Source of the DNA: Geodermatophilus siccatus
GTDB lineage: Bacteria > Actinomycetota > Actinomycetes > Mycobacteriales > Geodermatophilaceae
DNA: 64,000 bases
NCBI RefSeq assembly: GCF_900103785.1
Contig: NZ_FNHE01000005.1
Coordinates: 62,001 to 126,000, forward strand
Direction of reading: 5' to 3'
How positions within the stretch are numbered: the first letter of the stretch is position 1; each line of letters starts with the position of its first letter. A program made the position numbers and the translations under genes. The notes under the pieces were generated by a model. That model saw nothing but the letters and a program-made list of their open reading frames with translations. It had not been told where the DNA came from and did no database searches. Shown here piece after piece: positions 16,885-23,942 of this stretch.

Positions 16885-16965
16885 CCCGGGACGACGACAC
16901 CCCGGGACTCTCCTGCCTAGCCCATGGACGGCGCCAGGTCGACGGTCCCGGGACCTTCCCGGGAC
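16885..16965. promoter_or_regulatory. four CCCGGGAC repeats in the nitroreductase/Usp divergent promoter
   Basis: CCCGGGAC occurs at 16885-16892, 16901-16908, 16947-16954 and 16958-16965, all on the plus strand, within a 114-nt intergenic region. The last two are 11 bp apart (one helical turn) in the 10-mer TCCCGGGACC. GGGAC is the half-site core of the mycobacterial DosR box, which suggests a DosR/DevR-like operator. Confidence 0.6.
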
Positions 16966-16983
16966 CGGCCCGTCCGGGGGACG

Positions 16984-17871
16984 ATGCCCGCCATGAGCGC
17001 ACCCGACACCGGTGTCCGGCGCCCGCGTGTCCTGGTCGGCTACGACGGTTCGCCCAGCGCGGTGAACGCGATCGAGGCGGCCGCGGCACTGCTGCCCTCG
17101 GCCACCGCCTCGATCCTCAACCTCTGGGAGCCGCCGTTCACCTCGCCCGAGCTGCGGCACCGCGTCATGGAGCGCGCCGCCAACGCCGAGGCGCTGGGCC
17201 TGCTGGTGGAGAACGAGGGCAGGGCCGAGGCCGAGCGGCTGGCCGGAACCGGCGTGAAGCTCGCCAAGGCCGCGGGCTGGGACGCCGAGCCGCTGGTCAA
17301 GCGCACCTTCGGCGGCGACGGTTACGCGTTCGCCCGCACCGCCGAGGAGCTCGACGCCGACCTGATGGTCGTGGGCTCGCGCGGGATGAGCGGCATGCGC
17401 GCCTCGATGGGGAGCGTCTCGGAGCTGGTGGTGCACGTCAGCCCGGTGCCGGTGCTCGTCGTGCCGCACCCGCTGACCACGGTCGAGTGGGCGGCGGTGG
17501 AGTCCGGGCCGGTCGTCGTCGGCAACGACGCCTCGGAGCACGCGCAGCGGGCGCTCACCGCGGCCACCACGCTGTTCCCGCACCGGAAGCGGCTGATGGT
17601 CACCGTCGAGGAGTCCGTGGGCTCCCCTGCCCCGTCCCCCGTCGAGGGCACCGAACTGGTCACCGTCCGCTGCTCCGGGCGGGCCGGCCGGCCGCGGGCC
17701 ACCGCGGCGACCCTGGCCGACGAGGCCGCCCGCCGCCGCGCAGCGGTGGTCGTCGTGGGCAGCCGCGGCCGCGGGGGCGCCCGCGACACCCTGGTCGGCC
17801 ACGTCACCCGCGCGCTGCTGCACTGCGCGCACCGGCCGGTGCTCGTCGTCCCGTCCCGCCCGGCCGGCTGA
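16984..17871 (+). CDS. universal stress protein, tandem UspA domains
   Basis: A 295-residue protein with two Usp domains. The first (residues 14-155) has VLVGYDGSPSAVNAIEAA and an ATP-binding loop VVGSRGMSGMRASMGSVSEL. The second (residues 170-290) has VVVGNDASEHAQRAL and VVVGSRGRGGARDTLVGHVT. Both keep the G-2x-G-9x-G(S/T)-like nucleotide loop, so ATP binding is likely. The ATG at 16984 is used; one at 16993 is an alternative. In mycobacteria such tandem Usps are induced in hypoxia. The stop is 2 nt from the converging EamA gene. Confidence 0.9.
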   Translation: MPAMSAPDTGVRRPRVLVGYDGSPSAVNAIEAAAALLPSATASILNLWEPPFTSPELRHRVMERAANAEALGLLVENEGRAEAERLAGTGVKLAKAAGWDAEPLVKRTFGGDGYAFARTAEELDADLMVVGSRGMSGMRASMGSVSELVVHVSPVPVLVVPHPLTTVEWAAVESGPVVVGNDASEHAQRALTAATTLFPHRKRLMVTVEESVGSPAPSPVEGTELVTVRCSGRAGRPRATAATLADEAARRRAAVVVVGSRGRGGARDTLVGHVTRALLHCAHRPVLVVPSRPAG

Positions 17872-17873
17872 GC

Positions 17874-18794
17874 TCAGGCGCTCGCGGCGGCCCGCTGCAC
17901 CTCCGGGTCGGGCCGCCGCACCGCCGCGCGCCGGCGGGACAGCGCCACGCCGGCCAGGCAGACCGCGCCGCCGGCCACGGCCAGGGGCGGCGGCACCTCG
18001 TCGAGCAGCAGCCAGCCCATCAGCACCACCAGCGGCGGCACGAGGTAGGTGGTGACGCCCAGCCGCCCGGCGTCGGTGCGCGCCAGCGCGTAGGCCCAGG
18101 TGCTGAAGGCCAGCGCGGTCGGCACCGCGCCGAGGTACACCAGCCCGGCCACCGACCCGGGCGAGGCCGCGCCCAGCTCCGCGACCAGCGACCCGGCCCA
18201 GGGCAGGCAGCACAGCGCCCCGACCGCGCAGGCCGTGGCCGTGACCTGCAACGGGGGCAGCCGGCGCAGCACCGGCTTCTGCGCGACGACCCCCGCGGCG
18301 TAGGTGACCGCGGCGACCAGGCAGAGCACCACGCCGAGCACGTCGGCCTCGGCGCCTCGGGTGGCCAGGCCGATGAGCAGCACGCCGGCGAAGGCCACCG
18401 CCAGGCCGGTGACCAGCCACCGCGGGAAGCCCTCGCCCAGCCACAGCCCGGCGAGGACGGCGATGAGGATCGGCCCGACGTTGACCAGCATCGCCGTCGT
18501 CCCGGCGTCCAGGTGCTGCTCGGCCGCGTTGAGCGCCACGTTGTACACGCCGAACCAGCCGATCCCGCAGACCGCGAGCAGGCCCCACTCCCGCCGGGTG
18601 GGCGCCACCCACGGCCGCCCGACCGCGAGGAGGAGCAGGCCGAGCACCGCGGTGCCGACCAGCAGCCGGCCCAGCGCCAGCGCCCCCGGCGAGAGGTCGG
18701 CCCCCACGGCGCGGATGCCGACGAACGCCGACGCCCAGGCCAGCACGGTGGCGGCGACGGCGGCGAGCACGGGGACGGGGACGCGACGGGGCAC
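17874..18794 (-). CDS. EamA/DMT-family transporter
   Basis: A 306-residue drug/metabolite-type transporter with ten predicted helices in two EamA repeats (residues 8-138 and 150-285). Landmarks are AFVGIRAVG at the start and PTALAFSTWAYALART in the second half. The substrate is unknown; related proteins export amino acids or metabolites. The GTG at 18794 begins directly at the first helix. The gene stands alone and converges with the Usp gene. Confidence 0.85.
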   Translation of the reverse strand: MPRRVPVPVLAAVAATVLAWASAFVGIRAVGADLSPGALALGRLLVGTAVLGLLLLAVGRPWVAPTRREWGLLAVCGIGWFGVYNVALNAAEQHLDAGTTAMLVNVGPILIAVLAGLWLGEGFPRWLVTGLAVAFAGVLLIGLATRGAEADVLGVVLCLVAAVTYAAGVVAQKPVLRRLPPLQVTATACAVGALCCLPWAGSLVAELGAASPGSVAGLVYLGAVPTALAFSTWAYALARTDAGRLGVTTYLVPPLVVLMGWLLLDEVPPPLAVAGGAVCLAGVALSRRRAAVRRPDPEVQRAAASA

Positions 18795-18847
18795 GCAGCG
18801 ACCCTAGGCACCGCCCACGACGCTGCGCTGGCGCTTCCCGGACGCTG

Positions 18848-18874
18848 TCCTCCCCGTTGCGGAGACGGGCAGGA
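18848..18874 (-). terminator. hairpin downstream of the NAD(P)-binding protein gene
   Basis: TCCT and CCCGT pair with ACGGG and AGGA around a TGCGGAG loop with one mismatch; it begins 10 nt past the stop codon at 18884. Confidence 0.4.
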
Positions 18875-18883
18875 CCGCTGCGT

Positions 18884-19630
18884 TCAGCCGCGCAGGTGCT
18901 CGGCGTAGGTGCGCCGCCCGCGCGCGCCGCGGGTGGGCAGCGCGCCGCCGTCACGGACCGCCGCGGAGAGCCGGCCCGGCACCGGGGTGGCCACGACGTG
19001 GGCGTTCGACTCCCGCGCCGCCGCCCACGCCCGCGCGACCTCCGCCGCGGTGAGCTCCTCGGGTCCGCCGAACTCGACGACGTCCCCGGCCGGCGCCCCG
19101 AGCGCCACCTCCGCGGTGTGGGCGGCGGCCTCCGCGACGTCCACCGGCTGCAGCCGCCAGCCCATCGGCACCGGCAGCACCGGCCCGCGCCGGGCCGTCG
19201 TCAGCAGCTGGTCGACGAAGTCGTGGAACTGGGTGATCCGCAGCAGCGTCACCGGCAGCCCCGACGCCAGCAGCACCTGCTCGGCGGCGTACTTGGCGTG
19301 GTAGTAGCCGTAGGGGATGCGGTCGACGCCCACGATGGAGACGAACACCAGGTGCCGCAACCGGTCCCGGTCCACCGACTGCACCAGTCGCCGCGTACCG
19401 GCGACGTCGGCCTCCCAGTAGTCCCCCCGCGCGTCACTCGCCGCGTGCACGACGACCTCCGCACCGGCCAGCGCCGTCGGCAGGTCGCGGCCGGTCGCCA
19501 GGTCGCCGCGCACCCCGCCCGGACCGGTCCCCCGCCGCGACATCTGCCGCACGCGGTGGCCGCCGTCCTGCAGGCGCTCGACGACCAGGCGGCCGAGCCG
19601 CCCCGTCCCTCCCGTCACGAGAACGTCCAT
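18884..19630 (-). CDS. NAD(P)-binding NmrA/atypical SDR-like protein
   Basis: A 248-residue Rossmann-fold protein. The dinucleotide motif VTGGTGRLGRLVVERL is at residues 5-20, VVVHAASDARGDYWEADVAG is at 58-77, and YYHAKYAAEQVL contains the YxxxK pair. It resembles SDRs related to NAD(P)H-binding regulators and isoflavone-reductase-like enzymes; the substrate is unknown. The ATG at 19630 starts the core fold. It is divergent from the HTH-MurA gene, with a palindrome in the 79-nt gap, so that operator might affect both genes. Confidence 0.82.
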   Translation of the reverse strand: MDVLVTGGTGRLGRLVVERLQDGGHRVRQMSRRGTGPGGVRGDLATGRDLPTALAGAEVVVHAASDARGDYWEADVAGTRRLVQSVDRDRLRHLVFVSIVGVDRIPYGYYHAKYAAEQVLLASGLPVTLLRITQFHDFVDQLLTTARRGPVLPVPMGWRLQPVDVAEAAAHTAEVALGAPAGDVVEFGGPEELTAAEVARAWAAARESNAHVVATPVPGRLSAAVRDGGALPTRGARGRRTYAEHLRG

Positions 19631-19680
19631 GCCCGGCAGTCTGGCCGGACCGTTCCGTCCCGGCGTGGCAGACCCGCCGC

Positions 19681-19701
19681 ATCTCACATGCGAGATATCG
19701 T
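19681..19701 (+). promoter_or_regulatory. palindromic operator joined to a leaderless promoter of the HTH-MurA gene
   Basis: ATCTCACATGCGAGAT (19681-19696) is a palindrome matching in 14 of 16 positions. Its last T is the first base of TATCGT (19696-19701), a TAnnnT -10 box that lies 8 nt before the GTG start, so the transcript probably begins at or next to the start codon. The placement suits autorepression by the HTH of the encoded protein. Confidence 0.6.
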
Positions 19702-19709
19702 GACCGCTC

Positions 19710-21308
19710 GTGACGGCCACCGACCCCACCACCGACACCGCTGGCACCCCGACGTACGAGGCCGCTGCCAGCACCGCGGCGCACGAGGCCACCGCCATGC
19801 AACGCATCGGCATGCTCGTCCGCGACGCCCGCCGGCACCGCGGGCTGACCCAGCAGCAGCTCGCCGAGCGGCTGGGCACCAGCCAGAGCGCCGTCGCCCG
19901 CATCGAGCAGGGGGGCCAGAACCTCACCCTCGAGCTGCTCGGCCGGCTCTCCGAGGCGCTGGAGCGAGAGCTGTTCAGCGTCGGCCCGTCCGGCCCCACC
20001 CACCTGCGGGTCGCCGGCGGCGTGCCGCTGCGCGGCAGCGTCGTCGTCAAGTCCTCGAAGAACGCCGCCGTCGCACTCCTGTGCGCAGCGCTGCTCAACC
20101 GCGGCCGGACGACGCTGCGCAACGTGGCCCGCATCGTCGAGGTGGACCGGATCCTCGACGTGCTGCGCTCGATCGGCGTCTCGGCGACCTGGGACGGGAC
20201 CGGTCGCGACCTCACCCTCGTCGTCCCCGACGAGCTCGACCTGGCCGGCATCGACGCCGACGCCGCCCGCCGCACCCGCAGCATCATCATGTTCCTCGGC
20301 CCGCTGCTGCACCGGGCGCCGTCGTTCGACCTGCCCTACGCGGGCGGCTGCGACCTGGGCACCCGCACCGTCGAGCCGCACATGATCGCGCTGCGCCCCT
20401 TCGGGCTGGAGGTCGAGGCCCGCGGCGGCAGCTACCACGCCGCGGTCACCGCCCCCGGCACGGCCGACCGCACCATCGTGCTGACCGAGCGGGGCGACAC
20501 CGTCACCGAGAACGCGCTGCTGGCGGCGGCCCGCGTCGACGGGACGACGACCATCCGCAACGCCAGCTCCAACTACATGGTCCAGGACCTCTGCCTGTAC
20601 CTGCAGCTGCTCGGCGTCGAGGTCCAGGGACTGGGCAGCACCACCCTCGTCGTCCGCGGGCGGCCGGTGCTCGACGCCGACGTCGACTACACGATCAGCG
20701 AGGACCCGGTGGAGGCGATGAGCCTGCTGACCGCCGGCATCGTCACCGACTCCGAGCTGACCGTGTGCCGGGCGCCGATCGAGTTCCTCGAGGTGGAGCT
20801 GGCCACCCTCGCCGAGATGGGGCTGCGCTACAGCCTCTCCCCGGAGTACCTGGCCGCCAACGGGCACACCCGGCTGGTCGACGTCACCATCTCGCCGTCG
20901 CAGCTCAAGGCGCCGATCGACAAGATCCACCCGATGCCGTTCCCGGGCCTCAACATCGACAACCTGCCGTTCTTCGCCGTCATCGCGGCCGCGGCCACCG
21001 GCTCGACGCTGATCCACGACTGGGTCTACGACAACCGGGCGATCCACCTGTCCGACCTCACCCGGCTCGGCGCCGACGTCCGGCTGCTCGACCCGCACCG
21101 CGTGCTGGTGAGCGGCCCGACGCGCTGGTCGAGCGCGGAGGTGGTCTGCCCGCCGGCACTCCGCCCGGCGGTGTGCATCCTGCTGGCGATGCTCGCGGCC
21201 AAGGGGACGTCGGTGCTGCGCAACGTCGACATCATCGCCCGCGGCTACGAGCAGCTCTACGAGCGCCTGGTCGAGATGGGCGCCCGCATCGAGGTCTTCC
21301 ACGACTAG
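19710..21308 (+). CDS. XRE-type helix-turn-helix fused to a MurA-like UDP-GlcNAc enolpyruvyltransferase
   Basis: A 532-residue fusion. Residues 33-88 form an XRE/Cro HTH (VRDARRHRGLTQQQLAERLG, SQSAVARIEQGG). From about 97 to the end it is a full-length EPSP-synthase-family enzyme most like MurA. MurA active-site residues are kept: Lys and Asn in KSSKNAA (Lys117), Arg190, Cys214 in AGGCDLGTR, Asp in NIDNLPFFAV, Arg in YDNRAIH, and RGYE near the end. It could be a working enzyme, a UDP-GlcNAc-sensing regulator, or both. It is not in a cell-wall operon and is followed 9 nt later by a GNAT gene. Confidence 0.85.
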   Translation: MTATDPTTDTAGTPTYEAAASTAAHEATAMQRIGMLVRDARRHRGLTQQQLAERLGTSQSAVARIEQGGQNLTLELLGRLSEALERELFSVGPSGPTHLRVAGGVPLRGSVVVKSSKNAAVALLCAALLNRGRTTLRNVARIVEVDRILDVLRSIGVSATWDGTGRDLTLVVPDELDLAGIDADAARRTRSIIMFLGPLLHRAPSFDLPYAGGCDLGTRTVEPHMIALRPFGLEVEARGGSYHAAVTAPGTADRTIVLTERGDTVTENALLAAARVDGTTTIRNASSNYMVQDLCLYLQLLGVEVQGLGSTTLVVRGRPVLDADVDYTISEDPVEAMSLLTAGIVTDSELTVCRAPIEFLEVELATLAEMGLRYSLSPEYLAANGHTRLVDVTISPSQLKAPIDKIHPMPFPGLNIDNLPFFAVIAAAATGSTLIHDWVYDNRAIHLSDLTRLGADVRLLDPHRVLVSGPTRWSSAEVVCPPALRPAVCILLAMLAAKGTSVLRNVDIIARGYEQLYERLVEMGARIEVFHD

Positions 21309-21317
21309 GCCGCCGAC

Positions 21318-22046
21318 GTGCTCGAGGTCGCCGCAGCCGACGTGGCGGGCTTCTTCGCGCCCGAGCGGCCCGGCCCGCTGGTCCAGCAGCACATCGCGCA
21401 CACCGGCGTGGGGGTCTGCCGGGTCGACCGGTGGCCCGCGCCGCGGACCGTGGTGGCCGAGTCGGCCGGCAACGTCGCGCTGCGCGGGGTGCCGCGCGAC
21501 ATCGACGGTCTGGCCGGGTTCGTCGAGGCGCCACCCGAGTGGCTGCCGACGCTGCGCGCCATCGACCCGGGCACCGCGATCTGGCCGCGCGTGATCGCCG
21601 TCCTGCCACCCACGGCGGAGACACCGCCGCCGGTCGCCGCGGTCCGGCGGCTGGGAGCGGGCGACGCGCCGGCACTGGCCGTGCTCTCCCCCTCGCTCGC
21701 CTGGATCGGCGCGACCTGGGGCGGCGCGGCCGGGCTCGCGGCGTCCGGGTGGGCCTGGGCCGCGTTCGACGGCGACCGACCGGTCTCCGTCGCGTGCCCG
21801 TTCCTGGTGGGCCGGCGGTTCGAGGACCTCGGCGTCGTGACCGAGCCCGGGGCCCGAGGCCGCGGCCTGTCGACGGCGTGCGCCGCCGCGGTGGTGGCCG
21901 ACGTCCGTTCCCGCGGGCGCACGCCGACCTGGACGACCAGCCCCGACAACCGGGCGAGCCTGGCGGTCGCGGCCCGGCTCGGCTTCGTGCGGGAGCGCGA
22001 CGACGTCCTCTACGCCGTCCGCACGCCGATCCCGCCGGTCGACTGA
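21318..22046 (+). CDS. GNAT-family acetyltransferase
   Basis: A 242-residue protein whose C-terminal half is a GNAT domain: EDLGVVTEPGARGRGLSTAC includes the acetyl-CoA pyrophosphate loop (RGRGLS, the Q/RxxGxG/A equivalent), and TSPDNRASLAVAARLGF is the following helix. The N-terminal half (residues 1-110) is unassigned, as in GCN5-type proteins of the FR47 group. GTG start 9 nt after the HTH-MurA stop with no clear ribosome binding site, so translation is probably coupled to it. Substrate unknown. Confidence 0.78.
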   Translation: MLEVAAADVAGFFAPERPGPLVQQHIAHTGVGVCRVDRWPAPRTVVAESAGNVALRGVPRDIDGLAGFVEAPPEWLPTLRAIDPGTAIWPRVIAVLPPTAETPPPVAAVRRLGAGDAPALAVLSPSLAWIGATWGGAAGLAASGWAWAAFDGDRPVSVACPFLVGRRFEDLGVVTEPGARGRGLSTACAAAVVADVRSRGRTPTWTTSPDNRASLAVAARLGFVRERDDVLYAVRTPIPPVD

Positions 22047-22119
22047 GAGAGGACCCCCCGCCCCCCACCGCTCGCAGGCTCGGGGCGGGACCCTGCAGGA
22101 GGGCCGGGGACCTGCAGGG
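22047..22119 (+). repeat. R2 hairpin repeat (copy F) plus a further stem-loop after the GNAT gene
   Basis: The R2 copy begins right at the stop codon (GAGAGGACCCCCCG ... GCTCGCAGGCTCGGGGCGGG, to 22090), in the sense orientation of the gene. A second inverted repeat, CCCTGCAGG / CCTGCAGGG, follows at 22091-22119. Together they look like the terminator of the HTH-MurA/GNAT operon. The rest of the gap to 22239 shows nothing recognisable. Confidence 0.6.
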
Positions 22120-22239
22120 ACCAGTGGGGCCCGTGCCGGGGCCGCCGTGCCGCTCCCACGCCGTTCCGGCCGCCCTGGCGCCGCTGCACCAGCGCGGACG
22201 CGCGAGGAACAGCGCGAGAGCGCGGGCCGGTCGAGCCGT

Positions 22240-22998
22240 TCAGCGCTCCTGGTCGGTGGGGCGCACCAGCACCTCGTTGACCGCCACGTGCGGCGGCTGG
22301 GTGACCACGTAGACGATCGCGCGGGCGACGTCCTCGGCGTGCAGCGCCCGCATGCTCGTGTACATCTGCACCGACGCCGCCTTGGCCTCGGACTGGGTGA
22401 TGTGGTCGGTCAGCTCGGTGCTCACGGCGCCGGGCTCGACCAGGGAGACGCGCACGCCCGTCGTCGTCACCTCCTGGCGCAGCGACTCGCTGAAGGCGTT
22501 CACCGCCCACTTGGAGGCGTTGTAGACCCCGGCGCCCTTGCGGGCCTGGCGGCCGGCGACGCTGGAGATGTTGACGACGTCGCCCGAGCCCTGCTCGACC
22601 ATGCCCTCGATCGCCGCGTGCGTCATGTACATCAGCCCGAGCACGTTGGTGTCGAGCATGCGCCGCCAGTCCTCGGGATCGGCGCCGACGATCGTGCCGA
22701 GCAGCATCACCCCGGCGTTGTTGACCAGGACGTCGAGCCCGCCGAGCCCGCTGCGGGTGCGGGCGACGGCGTCGCGGCAGGACGCCTCGTCGGTGACGTC
22801 GAGGTCGAGGGTGACCACCTCCGCGCCGGCCTCGCCGAGCCGAGCGGCCAGGCCGTCGAGCCGGTCGCGACGACGGGCACCGATCGCCACCGACGCGCCC
22901 GCCTCGGCCAGGGCCACGGCCGTGGCCTCGCCGATCCCCGACGACGCCCCGGTGACCAGCGCGACCCTGCCGGACAGCGGGCGGGCGAGCTCGGTCAT
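22240..22998 (-). CDS. short-chain dehydrogenase/reductase
   Basis: A classical SDR of 252 residues. The NAD(P) motif VTGASSGIGEATAVAL is at residues 15-30, NNAGVM near 90, NISSVAG near 138, and YNASK (Tyr and Lys of the active site) near 154. An Arg-rich stretch (GARRRDRL) after the second strand favours NADP(H). The ATG at 22998 has GAGGAGGTCGC directly upstream. It resembles the YdfG-like serine/3-hydroxyacid dehydrogenase group, but the substrate cannot be fixed. No operon partner. Confidence 0.9.
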   Translation of the reverse strand: MTELARPLSGRVALVTGASSGIGEATAVALAEAGASVAIGARRRDRLDGLAARLGEAGAEVVTLDLDVTDEASCRDAVARTRSGLGGLDVLVNNAGVMLLGTIVGADPEDWRRMLDTNVLGLMYMTHAAIEGMVEQGSGDVVNISSVAGRQARKGAGVYNASKWAVNAFSESLRQEVTTTGVRVSLVEPGAVSTELTDHITQSEAKAASVQMYTSMRALHAEDVARAIVYVVTQPPHVAVNEVLVRPTDQER

Positions 22999-23080
22999 GC
23001 GACCTCCTCGTCGTGCGGCCACCGGGTGCGGCCGTCGTCCCAGCCTCGCCGATGCTCCCCGTCCCGGCAGCGCGGGCGGG

Positions 23081-23818
23081 TCAGACCAGCGTGACGCCGA
23101 AGCCGCGGACGGCCAGCCGCACCAGCACCGGGCCGGGGCGCAGCAGGTCGTCGACCCGTGCCGCCGAGGCGACCTCGAGGTCGGCCAGCCGGGCTGCGGC
23201 GGCGTTCGGGCCCACGCGGCGGGCGCGGTCGAGAGCGGCCGCGTTCGCCCACACCTTGCGCCGGGACTCGCGCAGGAACACCTGGCTGGCGGTGCGGTTG
23301 ACCGGGGCCAGCAGCCGGTCCAGCCGCGTCCGCCGTCCCCCGGCGCGGTGCAGCTCGCCGTCCTCGGCGGCGACCCGGGAGGCGAGCACGCGGTCGATCC
23401 GCTCGTGGTCGCGCCCGCGCATCGCCAGCACCGCGGGGGTGTCGAACTCCTCCGGCGGGATGACCCGCACCAGCGACTGCGGCAGGTCGTAGTTGATGTG
23501 CGCGTTCATGCCCAGCAGCACGTGCGCCTCCGGCGGCAGCTCCGGCCGCGCGCCGAAGGCCAGCCGCCACGGCCGGGGGGCCGACGCCGGGTCGCGGCGG
23601 TGGGCGGTCAGCGCGTCGAGGTAGAGGCCGGCGAAGTCGACGTCCCACTCCTCGACCCAGGCCGGGTCCTCGAAGGCGCCCGCGTCGATCGCCGCGCCCA
23701 CGGCGACCGTCGTCCGCAGGTACACGCCCAGGAAGAAGCGGGCCGGGTCGCGGTCGGCCTCCAGCGGCGCCAGCAGCTGCCCCATGCGGTCGACCAGCGC
23801 CGCGACGGCCTCCGTCAC
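23081..23818 (-). CDS. DUF5995-like hypothetical protein
   Basis: A 245-residue soluble protein that I place in the DUF5995 family from its pattern: RDPARFFLGVYLRTTVAVG, then LGMNAHINYDLPQSL (conserved His/Asn/Asp), and RDHERIDRVL. Two His-containing helices suggest a metal-binding alpha-helical fold, but no activity is known. GTG start at 23818. An R2 repeat and the PucR gene lie upstream on the same strand, so it is probably transcribed separately. Confidence 0.7.
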   Translation of the reverse strand: MTEAVAALVDRMGQLLAPLEADRDPARFFLGVYLRTTVAVGAAIDAGAFEDPAWVEEWDVDFAGLYLDALTAHRRDPASAPRPWRLAFGARPELPPEAHVLLGMNAHINYDLPQSLVRVIPPEEFDTPAVLAMRGRDHERIDRVLASRVAAEDGELHRAGGRRTRLDRLLAPVNRTASQVFLRESRRKVWANAAALDRARRVGPNAAAARLADLEVASAARVDDLLRPGPVLVRLAVRGFGVTLV

Positions 23819-23847
23819 GCTACGGCCCCGTTGCAGGGTCCCGCCGC

Positions 23848-23942
23848 GGCCCCGTACCGAGGCTCGCCCCGAGCGTGCGAGGGGTGAGGAGGACGGGGTC
23901 CTTCCACGGTGGGGGCAGCGGGGTCCTCCACGGGGTCCTTCC
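23848..23942 (-). repeat. R2 hairpin repeat (copy C) after the PucR gene
   Basis: Arms GGCCCCGTACC (23848-23858) and GGACGGGGTCC (23891-23901) enclose the GCTCGCC/GCGTGCGAG core. The gene-proximal arm is repeated in part twice more (CGGGGTCCTYC) up to the PucR stop codon, as if this end had been duplicated. Confidence 0.65.
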
